A DNA stretch of 62,525 nucleotides, from positions 13,258 to 75,782 of the forward strand of contig FLMG01001143.1 in NCBI GenBank assembly GCA_900088475.1, written 5' to 3'. This document shows, one piece after another, positions 50,060 through 61,900 of the stretch. The first letter of the stretch is position 1; each line of letters begins with the position of its first letter. The DNA comes from Hyphochytrium catenoides. Taxonomy: Eukaryota; Sar; Hyphochytriomycetes; Hyphochytriales; Hyphochytriaceae. The translations under genes and the position numbers were made by a program. The notes beneath the pieces were generated by a model. It was not told where the DNA came from, made no database searches, and saw only the letters and a program-made list of their open reading frames with translations.

Positions 50060-51617
50060 ATGCTGGCGGGCCTCTTCAATAGTCTCGGGTTCAGCAAGGA
50101 AGCGGAGGAGCAGGAGAATCGCCGTTCCTCCATAGCGGAAGATGGAGAGGATGCTAGACCCCGGTCGACTACCTCTTCCATCGAAGGCAGTGACTGGTCG
50201 TCTTTCGGTGCTCAGCTTCGCCGCCGTCGCGGAACGAGCATAGCGCATTCAGAGATGGCCAAGTTGGAATCGGAAAGAAGAAGAGACGAAGAAGAGACGG
50301 CCCAGCGTACCCTGGAGCTAAAGATAGAAACGCGCCTGGTTGACGAGACTCGAAAGGAGATCAATGACCGCGCTCAGCAATTGAAGACGGTTTCGACTCT
50401 CTCTGCCCTTCTTGCAGGATTTACGACGACGAACATGGTAGAGATTAGCTTTCCAGAAGACCTATCAACCTGGATGTACCTTCTTTTCGGCGTAACTGCT
50501 GCCGTAGGGGTAAGTGAGCACTATCAGGAGGGAAATAGAGGCTGCGACCAGGACAGCGACATTGATCAGAATGGTTTGAGACGATATCCGTGGCAGAAGA
50601 GGTTTCGGACAAACAGTTGGATCAGTACAGACGGTAGATGGAAAGTATGATGCCTCTAGGAGCAGGTGGAAGCAAAGACTTAAGGCTAATGAGCTTCTTG
50701 TCCAGATGAGCCTGCTGGTGCTAGCGATGGTCAAGAGTTCCCTGATGCTTGTAGGAGTCATGCGCTACGACTGCAGAAAGCGTGACGTGCCTTTCGAAGA
50801 GTTCTGGAGGAAAAGGTAGACCGCAAGAATAGCGAAGCAAAGTGTGGCGTGGAATGGATCGCCTCTCTCCCTCTCAGTCGAGCTTCTTCTTGATATCTCT
50901 CTTGCTTCTCTCATGACCTTGCCTCTTCTTCCCTCTTTCTATCGTGTATATATTTCATTGACCTACAAGTGATAGGTTATTTGGTCACTAAACTCATTGG
51001 TCCTCCCTGTGTGGTTCTCTTTTTCTTCTCTTCTCTCTGTGGCTCTTTCGCGGTCTGGTGACGAAGATGTGAGGACGATTTCCGTGAAGCGTTTAGCTAC
51101 TTCTCATGGGGTAAGAATGCCCTTTCTCCTCTTTGTGTCAGAAGTAGGAGTGATTTGCTATTGGTCCAGCCTCTTATGAAGCATCACTATCTCTCACTCT
51201 TTCTCTACTACGCTTGTTACGTGCAGCTAGGGTTGTTCTTGATTGTCTCCTTTACTTTGATCGACATACCGTGTGCTAATATGTTCTGATCCTGCGGCAT
51301 TGATGTATTGCGGTTTTTACGCAGGTGTGCCCTGCTTTGTCGCGAACTTCGCAATCTCAGGCTCCATCGTCTATCGAAACTCCTTGATCACTACCCTCGC
51401 GGCCATTGCAATCGCTGCTCTCACTCTGGTTGTGTGGTGGATTCGCCTCCAATCAAAGTGGAAAGGATTCCTCACCTCGTCGACAGGTGACCTCTTTATC
51501 AGACTCCCACATAGAACTTCTATGATGAGAGAACGCGAAACGCCTAGTCCTCTCAGGACCTCTCCTGGACAACCTGGAGTGTCTATCTCCTCCCAGATCT
51601 CTGCGCCCACAAATTAG
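50060..51617 (+). CDS. Orai-like calcium channel paralogue 2, pore Glu retained
   Basis: Four exons, 50060-50509, 50706-50815, 51067-51110 and 51325-51617, give 298 residues. Exons 2 and 3 have exactly the same lengths (110 and 44 bp) and phases as in paralogue 1, showing descent by duplication. The N-terminus is longer and charged (RRRRGTS, long acidic/basic helix). TM1 reads SALLAGFTTTNMVEISF, keeping the pore glutamate (GAG). TM2 is FGVTAAVG with SLLVLAMVKSSLMLVGV; a conserved loop DVPFEEFWRKR leads to TM3 (FSYFSWGVPCFVANFAISG) and TM4 (ITTLAAIAIAALTLVVWWI). The tail is serine/proline-rich. By homology this is a plasma- or endomembrane Ca2+ channel subunit. The animal gating partner STIM is not in the window. 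A short serine/arginine N-terminal region could be a phosphorylation site cluster (inference). Confidence 0.78.
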
Positions 51618-51754
51618 AAGATAAAGCACGCTGAGATTTACTTCGAGGAAAGAAGGTCTGTGATTAGATAGTCTTAGGGCTGATGCTTTACTGTCTGGTA
51701 GGTTGACTTTTGGAGCTAGTCCTGCAAGGGCAAAGTCCTACTTTGAAGGGTTTC

Positions 51755-51773
51755 CTGTCCCTGTCCCTGTCCC
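51755..51773. repeat. CCTGTC hexanucleotide repeat, three units
   Basis: Three consecutive CCTGTC copies ending in CCCGGG, in the short convergent gap between Orai-like paralogue 2 and the carnitine acyltransferase. It is most likely 3' UTR or spacer. Confidence 0.75.
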
Positions 51774-51913
51774 GGGACTTTCTTTTTCTGCAATGTCAAT
51801 ACGGCTTCCCGTTTCTCCTTTGGGCTTTCCCGTAATGTTGGCACTATTATCTGTGTGTCAGCGCTTACTAGAGGTACGGACTAACCCCTTGTCTGTCTGT
51901 ATAGGTGTAACTC

Positions 51914-54900
51914 TCAGAGGTTAGACTTCTTGGGCTCTCCGAGGTACATCACGTTGCGAGCAACAACCACGTCCCGCATGTCGAGTAGCGCCGTCTCCAA
52001 CGCCCTTGCAAACTTGTGGGCATCGGTTTCTGGGCAAGTGTGATAGCAGGTGATGCAGAAGTTGATCTTGTCCTCATTGATCCCATAGCACACGCCGTAG
52101 CCTTCCTCATACATAGCAGAAAAGCCTCCCCAAAGTGGAGACGCATCTCCTCCCCCGCTAATGTTACTGGTGCTGAGCAAAAACTTACGCGAGGTGGTAA
52201 AGGCCTGGAACATGGGAAAAGGAATAGCTGGTTAGGAGAAAAGAGTATCTTTTGAGGTCCAGATATCACGTGGATATTCTCTCAAACTGAGGACGGATGT
52301 TTCCTCTTACTCCCCATGAAGGCGGGAAAATCTAGCAATTGTAGGCGAGGATGGCCATGATTTGGGCCAGGGTTTGGCACTGAAGGCGTGGCTTGATTTT
52401 AATTGCATTTCTTACCTTATCAGTGAAGAGAGATGGCTTGGGGCTGATGCCAGACATCTCTGACACCACTTGCAACCCAAATAAATGACGATCGACATCC
52501 CGGCCCAACATGGCGTCCTTTAGGTACTTTTTATGAGAGTTGATCGCGGCGATCAGTTTCTCCCACCGCTCAGAGTCCTTTTGATAAACGGAGAGAGAAT
52601 TAGAGTCCAGTCACTGTGTCTCGGCTTCCAGCAACGGAGAATTTCCTTCTCTGTGTCCTCTTCCTCAGTCTTTGTGGCCACGATTTGTCTGAACCTGCCC
52701 CGTTCTATCTTACTTCTCTTACCGTGGCAGTAGGTGATGTCATCGCCTTCACAAAGCTGAGCGACTCGATTGAGCAAGATCGAACTGTCGCTGTGCGGCC
52801 GTGGTAGAATAGCCTAGTGTGGCCCGTCTCATAGACGGCGGTTGGTTTCCCATACAAGCGGTACCACGCCAGTTGAATAGCCTGTGAGGGCAGGAGAGCT
52901 ACATCAGATCCGCTGGAACATTTGGCTATCAACCACCACCTGGTTACCATCTGTACGTAAAAGTCCGGCACGAGCTTGTAGCGTTTGAGGAAGCCCTTTC
53001 CATAGTGATTGAAAGACAGATGTTTTAGCTGGCTGGCCTGGAGAGCAGAGCCATTGATCAGAGACAATGCCAAAGGATCATGCAAAAGGGCACTGGATGT
53101 GCCAACCATACATGAATGAGACGACTAATGGCCGCACTGGCTGATTCAATGGCACTGAGTGCAACGGCGTCCAACTTCCAATTGAGCCTTTCAATCTTGG
53201 GCAGCGGCTGGCTCTGTCCTTTGTCCCAGTTGAAGGCCGAAAATCTTTCTCTGAAGCTGGCACCCACAGTCTTTACAACCCAATCAAACATGCGCACCAC
53301 AACTAACGCATCGGCCCAAGCGTGCTGGCCATTAATGCCCCCCTTCCCGTTCTCGAATATTACTAGGTTGATTGGCTTATCGTACCAGCTGCGGGGCGAC
53401 AAGAGGCGGGTGAGGACTAATTCTAGCGGCAGCATAAAGTGAGCGCGATAACTTCAGGTCTTCCTCAAGTCACGGAGCGGAGTGGTACGCGATGAATTGC
53501 AGTTAACAGTCCAAAAAGAGACGGCTCCCTCCTTACCGATTCCTTCCATCGCCCAGCAGGCATATTTTAGCCACATCTTCTCCGGTAGGAGGCTCAAGGT
53601 CCTCAAGGCAAATGACAAAAAGAGCGCTCTGAATGGCTACCAGATTCTCCTCGTTCTTCTTGTCAAGAGAGATTAAATATTCGCGAGCCTGTATGCAAAT
53701 GGAGGGCATAGAGGATGACACCAAAGAGGTTCAAAGAGGGTTGAAAATGACCATTGAGGCTGATAGTAATGAAGCATGCGATCTAAAGACGCCAGCAGTA
53801 AACTGAGGAGCGAGGCTATGCCATATTACAGGACGAGCAACTGCAAGGCGCATAGCAAAACGTCAAACGCTTCGATCCCATCCTCCTCTTCACCCTGCAA
53901 GCTTTTTTCCTCTTGCTTCAAGAAGTCTTTATTCCTCACCTTCCACCAGTTGGTCCTGTTCTCTGAGGTAAGAATGCTGACGGGTGGGTTTCTCTCCAAA
54001 TCGAAGACTGCGGAGGCCTCCTCTCTTACTTGCTCAAAGGCCCGAGCGAGGACCTCAACTACGCATTGGGACCAGAGTTTTATGTCAGAACATGGCCGTC
54101 TTTCCATGAAACCTCTCGCAAGCAGGTCCTCTTGATATTGCTGCTTCTTGCTCCCCTGTCTCTAACGGTCTTTACTTTATTCCAGCTTCTCGGTCCATAG
54201 ATCTATCTTACTTCTCTCTCTCTCACACACACACATTCACACTCCTTCGTTCACAACATCCATAGAGAACACAGGCTCTCCCCTTCCGTGCAAACGCTAT
54301 GCCTCTTCACGAAATCTTTTGACTCTCATCTTCTTTTACTGCTTCGCACCTGATAGAGGCTCTCCTTGTTCATCGAGCACGTCGACTTTATAGATGGAGT
54401 TATTCCTCATAACAATGACGTGCCGAATCTCTGCATCCGGATAAACCTCAATTGAATCACATTCCTCGCCCGGGACCACGCAGGAGTTGAACATACGCTT
54501 GTACTGGTACATAGACAAAGGCTGTCCTGCTAAGTATTCTACCGGAAATTGTTCGCTGTAAGAAGGAGGACAGAAGATCATAATGGAGACAGGGAAATCT
54601 GTTAGGACTATGGAACAGCTATAATGAGCAACGCCTTACAACTATTCTATTTGCCTTTTTCAAGCTGTGTCTTCAGTAAGCAAAAACCGCCATCATTCAA
54701 CTCGACCCTGTAGAGGTAGGCCTGCCTGCCATGATAACTCGCTGCGCTTCTTGTCCACGCAGGTCGTCCCTCTATCTGTCCTCCACCGCTAAATGGCTCA
54801 AGTTCCACCTACCTCAGTAGTAACTTCCTGAATTGCAGCACCGTATACAGCGTAATGGCAGCAGCTTGCGCAGGCTTAAGACTCCTAGGGCCCCAGTTGC

Positions 54901-55855
54901 CAGGCAGGACTCCTTGCCAGTTGACATTTACTGCCGAAGGATAGCGCGGACGCAGGTAGATGATGGTTTCCCACCAATCCTCGATCTAATGACAGATGTA
55001 TCACGAAGACAGAGCGAATGGCTATGTTAGACCTCAGAGCAGGATAGAGACGTAGGGTTGATCAAAATAAAACGCAACGGGGTAAACCTACCCAGTTTCT
55101 CTCCTCGTTCGCCCTGTCCTCCAAAATCTCCTGCAGCTGCTTCCCAGCGCCGTTCTTGAAGTCTTCACATACAGCCTGCGTGTGTTCGTATTCCTCATCC
55201 GAGAGAAGTGGCCGGCAGGAGCGAAGATATTTCTCAAAGGTCTCCTCTAGAGAGGGAAGAGGAAGAGACGGTAGCTGCCCATCGTGAGGAAAGCAGCAAG
55301 CATATCAACAGCGTCACAGTGGGAGATGGATGATTAGATTCAACAGGTCCAAGGCTGCTAGAGAATGGCGGTACTAACCTCTTCCTCTAACTGGAAGGTA
55401 CTAGGATTCTCCTGTGCCCCTTTGTCAGCCATTTCCTCTTCCGTTTCCTTGAGAACTCCTGTCGATGCCGGAGGATGAGATGGCGCAGTGGCAAGCACGT
55501 TTGAGGCAGACGATTGTGGATTAGGTGCCGTGTGCTTGCCCAACAGCCAGCTTGAGATCTTCGCAATAAGGCCCGCCAGGATTATGAGCTATTGACTCAG
55601 GGCAGAGAAGCCTGGAGAAGAGCACACTTCGTGATAGTCTGCGAGAGAGGCCAGGATAGGTCTCCTAGAGCCGCGTGGAGACTGGTTTGAAGATCGCAGA
55701 CTGATATAATCTATGGCGGAAGAGGCACCGATTGATGGTGAGGCTGCCTGCCCCTGGTACACAGACAGAGAGCGCGTCAACTGCTCACTTGCTTTTCGCC
55801 GTGATCTGAGCACCTTCCAGGCGGCGAAGGAAAGGGGATAATATGCAGATCTCAT
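51914..55855 (-). CDS. Carnitine O-acyltransferase (acetyltransferase-like)
   Basis: Multi-exon choline/carnitine acyltransferase. The stop at 51914 is firm; the start is tentatively ATG 55855 (MRSAYYPLSFAAWKVLRSRR, presequence-like), joined through a 41-bp intron to a hydrophobic stretch. Family landmarks in order: LPLPSLEETFEKYL, IEDWWETIIYLRPRYP, PLSMYQYKRMFNSC, RHVIVMRNNSIYKVDVL, LTSENRTNWWKVRN, ENGKGGINGQHAWADAL with the catalytic His, FLLSTSN (the carnitine-binding STS), WGGFSAMYEEGYGVCYGI, and CPETDAHKF. It moves acyl groups between CoA and carnitine for export of acetyl or acyl units between organelles. The tail ends KKSNL, a variant of the peroxisomal SKL signal, so with the N-terminus the enzyme could be dual targeted (inference). 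It runs convergent to Orai-like paralogue 2. Confidence 0.9.
54213..54235. repeat. CT/CA dinucleotide microsatellite
   Basis: A (CT)n tract passes directly into a (CA)n tract inside an intron of the carnitine acyltransferase gene, on its template strand. Confidence 0.8.
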
Positions 55856-56847
55856 TCAGTAGGAGTGTTACGCGGGGGATTATCTTTAGATTATGGCGAG
55901 TTGCCTTGAAGCAGGGGAGAGAGAGGAGGAGAGACAAAAGGTTGAAGGCAAAACACGCACAAAACTGACATCTTTGGATATCACCCTGCTCCTCTGGAAT
56001 GAAACTCATGCGGATTCGGAACAGAAAGGGAAACAAGGCGGAAACAAGGGCCATACCCTCAACATTACTCACTTGTGGTCTTTGATCTACAGTACAATAT
56101 TCTGAATCGTTAGGATAGGTTGAGGTTGAGTAACGGAGCTTCTGCCTGACCAGCTGTCGAGCCATCATCTCGTCTGCATCAGAGCCAACGCGCACAAGAA
56201 GGCCTTGAGAAGCACTGGGCTGACAAGTAGATTCTATCGTAGGGCCTGCCGCTACGAAGTTTACAACGTACAGTACAATGATCGAGCTCCTGTGGTCAGT
56301 GCCGCCTCACTGAGAAGTGGATGCCGATGTAGACTCTCAGTCCACGCATAATCATGACAAGAGCCATTGAGCCATCGGGACGGTCCGGTTCGGAACCCAC
56401 GGCTGCCGAAAGCTGCTTCTCCGCAGAGCTTTTCTGACGGTAATCAGAGGTAGACCTTACGTTTTCAGATAAGACGGCACGCCAGACTGTTGCTTTTGTT
56501 ACCCCTCTGCTAAGCCCTTAAGTAGAAAGTCTGGCTCTATTCGCCACCTACCGCGTTTAACACGGTGTCCCACTTGTCACTGAAGCTCACAGACGCCTAC
56601 ATCTTATTCCAAAGCGACGCGCTTGATACATTCGCCATGCCAAGCATCAATGATAAATATCGCGGACACAGCCAAGATTGTTCAGTCACTTCACTCCATT
56701 CTGTACATCTGAAGTTTTTCCAGATGTGTTTGCGCTAAAAAAAGAAAGGTACAGGGAAGAAAGAAGAAAAGAAAGAAGCAAGGCAGGCAATTACAGCGCA
56801 GAAAGCGTGATGCAACTGGCCGGAGGGTTCCTGTCGGAAGAGGCGAC
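55856..56847. other. Spacer between SPFH stop and carnitine acyltransferase start
   Basis: About 1 kb. Both neighbours are on the minus strand, so this is the upstream region of the acyltransferase and the 3' flank of the SPFH gene. A minus frame at 55785-56195 (with MARQLVRQKLRYSTSTYPND) might be an unrecognised upstream exon of the acyltransferase; I cannot confirm splice sites. Confidence 0.4.
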
Positions 56848-58820
56848 CTAATCCCTCCTCTTCCCGCTGTTCAGTTCAACCAGGCGCTCAATGCCGGTCA
56901 TAGTCTCACAAGGCAGCAAGATCACGCTAGTTCGATGGCTGTTCGACATCGCCTTCAGACTGTTCAGGTACTGGACGGCAACTAGATAGTCAACAGCCTT
57001 ATCTCCGTCCGCCAAGACTGCCCGCGAGGTAGTAGTGTTCAGTAACAAGCCACAACAAGAAAGAAAAGTCAAATGTGAATGTGGGCACTTACCATCTTGA
57101 AGGCATTTGATAGACTGAGCCTCCGCCTTAGCGAGCATCATCTTCGCCTCTGCTTCTCCCTTGGCCTTTAGTAAATCAGCTGACCGCCGACCCTCTGCCT
57201 GAAGTATCATTCTGCAGACCCAACATGTTAACCTCCTGGGATATAACCACAAGACTTTCTCTATCCTCTACCTCGCAGCATTTCCTCTTGACCGAATGAT
57301 GGCACTTTCTCGCTCTCCATCAGCCTGAGTGAAGACCAGTAAGTAAAGAGGCTACGAGGTTGCGACCCATGGCGAAAAGAGGGACTACCATTATAACCGC
57401 AAGACGAGAGCTCCTGGAGATACTAGGAGAGATGGTACAACTTGCTCCATTAGGCTCTACTATTTACCTGCAAGACGGTGGATCGGCGATCTCTTTCAGC
57501 CTTGATTTGCTGCTCCATGACATCCTTGATATCACTAGGAGGGATGATATTGAAGATCTCCACGCGGGTGATTGTCACACCCCAGCGCTCCGCATCGCGT
57601 TGAATCTAAGGCAGGGGTGAGCATGGCTGGTAGATCTTAAGTGAAGAAACACAGAGGCATCGATAGGGGAGCAAGGATCAAACGAAGTGGAATTGTAAAG
57701 ATACCAGGTGAGAAGAGAGAGAAGAAAATGAGATCATGTAAGTATCGCAAGGAGAGTAAAAATAAGTGAAGTGGAACGCCCCACACAGAGGGAGGAGACG
57801 AGAGAGGAAGGATTCCCTCTTGGACCGTGACGCAACCGGAGGTAGAGACTCACCAAAGTAAGAAGGCTGTGGTTGATGGTCTCACGGGAGGAGAACGTGT
57901 CGTCCAGAGTCATTTGTGCAATGATATTTCTCAAAGTAGCTACCAGGATAGAGAGGGACAAACAATATGAAGATATTGAGTAAGAGATCCGTTCTCCTCC
58001 TAACAAGGCATGAGACTCACATTGAGTCAATAGCTCCACTGCATCTGGTAGGTTCTGGATCTTATAGACGGCCAGTCGGGGATCAGTGATGCGGAAGTAC
58101 ACCTACCAAGCAGGTTGGGTGGGCCGCAAGATGGATTAAGAGAGTTTTAGAAAGTTAAGTTAGTTTTCCATCCTCAGGAGCCATCGGTAAGAGAGTATAC
58201 CAAAGCGTCAATCTGAATCTGGACAGTATCCTTCGTGATAACATGTTGCCGACCTACAAGCGAATAGAGTTCAGCACTTTCTCAAACTCCGGGCGGGTGG
58301 AAGAAGAGAGCGTGCTAACCACAATCAGTGACAGGAATATTGAAACAGTTCACAAGCCCAAAAAATGAAGTGCTTACCAAAGTCAATGATGTGCTCTCTC
58401 ATGTCAACTCGATCAGTGGCCATGGATACCACCTGAACCTTAGACCCTCCATCCTAGCATCAATAGAGTTGAGTGCATAGAATAGCGTATAGAAAAGCGT
58501 GAGGTGGCTATGAGGACCAAGGCTTACCGTGGCGTCCATATAGCGCCAGTGGATAGTCCGTGCTGCCTCAATGATCGGTAATACGAAATGGATACCGGGT
58601 TTCAATGTGCGCTGCAATGACCGAGAGATAGGAGAGACGAATAAGGTAGAATCCTGAGCGCACGGGGCAAAGAACTCTTTACCTTGTATTTGCCAAACCT
58701 CTCGATGATCACAATTTCCGCGTGATGTACGATTTTCATGGAAAGGCTCAGCAGCACAAGCCCAATGAAGATGATCACCGAGATCGCAACAATCACGGAG
58801 ATTGCCGTGGAACTCGCCAT
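56848..58820 (-). CDS. Band 7 / SPFH domain membrane protein (stomatin/paraslipin-like)
   Basis: ATG 58820 (MASSTAISVIV); the N-terminal segment IVAISVIIFIGLVLLSLS is a single membrane anchor. The SPFH core follows in several exons: HHAEIVIIERFGKYK, LKPGIHFVLPIIEAARTIHWRYMD, DGGSKVQVVSMATDRVDMRE, ITKDTVQIQIDALVYFRITDP, TLRNIIAQMTLDDTFSSRE and RDAERWGVTITRVEIFNI. The C-terminal coiled coil is alanine/glutamate-rich (DVMEQQIKAERDRRSTVLQ, then ADGERESAIIRS, LKAKGEAEAKMMLAKAEAQ), then DYLVAVQYLNSLKAM and a tail ending SGKRRD. SPFH proteins oligomerise into rings in membranes and scaffold proteases or channels. The sequence is nearest QmcA/stomatin-like 2 types, which act at mitochondrial or plasma membranes; location here is uncertain. 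Confidence 0.9.
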
Positions 58821-59694
58821 GTTTGACAAAGTGGCGCCTTCCTATGGAGTGGTCTACAGTCCAAGCTTCAGCGCCCCAACTAAGGCAATCTGACGACCGC
58901 TATCTCGGTCCTGTAGCTACCACCTCCGGCACGTCTTGACGAGTCGTAACAACGCCTTCTGGAAAATCTATCTCTCCTAGCTCTGCATGACCAATTGACG
59001 TCCGACACACGTTGCTTGTCTCTGTTCTATGAATTCCTTGGCATCGTCAGGATGAACAGACGACAATGAGACTCGTTAGCGGCGATGATAGAGCCCTATC
59101 TCCACAAGCTCGCAAGCCAACAAAAAAGCAGACTCGTCCGCCTAAGTTACTTCACAATGCCTCGATCGTTTCTCTTCATCGCCTGAGAGAGGAATAAGTA
59201 AGGCCTTTTATCCCAGACAAAGACAGCAGACAGAGCGGCAGCACAGGAACAGAATGCGAAGACAGCACCAACACTAGCACAAACCGTTGCAGTTATTCAT
59301 CATAAGGTGTCATGTTATTATGGAATCCTAGCACCAGAAACTAGAGGAAATTGGACGCACATTACAGTAAATCTTTATCCTTTAAGAATCAGTCACTGGT
59401 CACCAACTGATTCTATTTGTGATCTTTCATTCAGATGAAGATCACATCGCCTCTCGTCATTGCCGAGTAACCTTTTGGGCCTCCGTCCGTCCTCCTTGGT
59501 CATTGCCTTTCTCAGAGCTTCATACATCAATGACTGGTACCAAGGTTAGCTGACTAGCTTCAGATGCTCGGTTGAGAAGAAGCGGAGAGCTACTTGCCGA
59601 GCTCGGCATTGAAGTGTCCAAACTCCTGGTCCTGCTTATGAAGAGATGTGGACAGCGCTTCCCTGAAAGTTCTGATATGTATGTAAGCTTGAAG
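58821..59694. promoter_or_regulatory. Divergent promoter region, SPFH and ABC ATPase
   Basis: About 870 bp between outward-facing starts. AT-rich around 59330-59440. The ABC reading frame is open back to about 59570, so the ABC start may lie upstream of the ATG I chose. No independent gene is supported. Confidence 0.45.
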
Positions 59695-61877
59695 ATGGCT
59701 AACTTTCGGCAAAGAACAAGATCAAATACCGCGGGGCTCGCTCTGTCTTTAAGCCGCTCCATCGGAACAACCCTACGTACCGGCTTCTTTGCTCGCTCCC
59801 TTGCCTCTGGAGGTAGCTTTTGGTCCAGATATGAGACGAAGTGGAGGTATGAAAAGGAGAAGTCAAAGAAACACCCGCAGAAGAGCAGGCTCCTACTCAC
59901 CTTTCGGGGACCCGTGGAGTTACCCACAGGCAAGCAGGTGAGGTGTCGAGGAAGCCAGATCGAAGCGGTGGAGGAGGCTAGCGGCAAGGAGGATCAGTGA
60001 CATATACATTTGCTTCTTGTTGATTCATACAGGGCTTTGTCAATCCAAGTTCCACGCTTGAGCTCCATGCTTCAGACCATCTCGCCGTGATTGGGAGCAA
60101 CGGTAGTGGTAAGACAGTTCTCCTCAATGCTTTGATGGGCTTCAGAAGAGCGAATGACAGAGGACAGAAAGACGGAAAGACCAGCCTAAACGTTTCGTCC
60201 GTGTCGTTTGACACTCACAGAGAGTTCCTCGCTGAGTTCGGTGACCTCACCGTTGACAAAGCTTTGGGTGGGCTTTACAGCAACCAGACAAAGGAGCTTA
60301 TAGTTTTCTTTGGTCTGTACCCTGTCTGGGCTCGGAGAGTGTCTGCACTTTCTAATGGGGAGATTAGGAAGGTGATGCTGGCTAGAGCTCTTCTGTCTAA
60401 GCCACGGGTAAGAGATCTAAGCTGCCGTACTTCCTTGCGCATCGTTCATGATGTGTCTTACCGCCCAATATTCAGCCAATTCCTTTTTTCTTTGTTGCTT
60501 CCTCCCTCTACTACTGCTCCTCTTGATCCTCCTTTGATCTCTACTATCCCCCGTCTATTATACGTTTTATGGCAACACATGCTCATTAAGGTGCTATGTA
60601 CACCTATAGGTCCTCATCCTCGACCAGCCATTCGATGGTCTGGACATAGCTTCAAGGGAGAGTCTGCAGCGACTATTAGCAAGAATAGCCGAAGGCTTTC
60701 CACCACTTCTCATTGATATTGGGCTGAAGAAGGCTGATCATCCGTCAAGAAAGGTGGCTCCGCAGGACTCTCTTTCGCTCCGAGATCAGAAAACCAATTT
60801 GGTATTAGTAGTGCAGAGAGAGGAGCAACTTCTGCCGCAGCTAAACCGAATAGCCGTATTGAAGGACCTTGAAATTGTCTATAGTGGTGAGCCTTGCTCG
60901 CCAGAGGCGGCCCAACACAGAGCGGAAGTATTGACCCCCAAAGTGTGGAAGGACCACCCGGCGCTACTAGCCTTCTCACAAGTCTATGAGCTCTTTTCCC
61001 GCACAAGAAAGGCTTGGAACACGGAGGAGCAGCAGATTCTTTCCAGCGAAACAGTGCTACAATTGGACCAAGTAGAGCTGCTCAGAGATGGGAAGAGGAT
61101 TCTTGAAGAATTCAGCTGGGAATCGAAAAGAGGAGAGCACTGGTGTATCTTGGGACCCAATGGGGCCGGCAAGTCATCAATTAGTAGACTTGTTATGGGT
61201 CTCGTCGCCCCATCTGCCGGCAGGGTAAAGCTGTTGGGGAAGGACATGCAGCAGTGGACGATCCAAGAGCGGCTTCAACCGGGATCCCTCCGATATATAG
61301 TTGGCTGCGTCTCAACCGATATTCATCTTCAGACAACAGGGAAAGACGAGGAAGAAGCTGAATTCGGTGATTCAAACGCTACCATTGTGTCCGTGAAAGA
61401 GCGCCTAAAGTCAATCATTGTCTGCTCAAGAGCCTCAGAGGGTGGTCCTGAACTCACATCCTTAGAGCAAGACTTCTTGAACCTGGTCTTAGATCTGACC
61501 GGTCTGCAGGTACGTTGAGAGCGCAGTTCACTCTGCTTGAAGAGAGAATTTGTAACGCTGAACACTCTCTTCTGTCTTTGCGCTCCTAGGAGGACGTACT
61601 CAGTCGGTCGTTTACTGCTCTGTCTCAGGGTGAGCAGAAAGTAATCCTTGTTGTTCAGGCGCTTCTCATAGCTCCACGGATCTTAGTGATGGATGAGGCT
61701 TCGCAAGGGCTGGATGCTCATAATCGGTCATTGGTGCTCGCTCTTCTCCAAGCGATCAGCACTCACACTTCCACCCAGATCATCCACATTACTCATCACG
61801 AGGATGAGATCTTCCAGGGCATCACAAAGGTCCTCCGAATAGAGGAAGGGAAAGTCAAGACCATGACGGCGCGGTAG
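59695..61877 (+). CDS. Tandem ABC ATPase, ModF/YDR061W-like
   Basis: Four exons, 59695-59937, 60033-60407, 60610-61509 and 61590-61877, give 601 residues from ATG 59695; in-frame ATGs at 59638 and 59677 are alternatives. The N-terminus (MANFRQRTRSNTAGLALSLSR) is basic and looks like a mitochondrial presequence. NBD1 has Walker A GSNGSGKT, signature ALSNGEIRKV and Walker B LILDQPFDGLD, with Gln for the catalytic Glu; the H-loop position reads VVQREEQL with no His. NBD2 has Walker A GPNGAGKSS, signature ALSQGEQKV, Walker B LVMDEASQGLD and H-loop THHEDE, so it looks catalytically complete. No transmembrane segments. Relatives are bacterial ModF and yeast YDR061W, of unclear function. Its stop is 23 bp from the stop of the convergent neighbour. 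Confidence 0.88.
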
Positions 61878-61900
61878 AGCAGTAACAGAGGAATCCACTC

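Noticed and set aside
50510-50705. An inverted TM2 exon in Orai-like paralogue 2 (hydrophobic minus-strand frame with NVAVLVAASISLLIVL)
   Set aside because: Joining FGVTAAVG directly to SLLVLAMVKSSLMLVGV already completes TM2 and aligns with Orai. The phases agree and paralogue 1 behaves the same, so the interval is simply intron.
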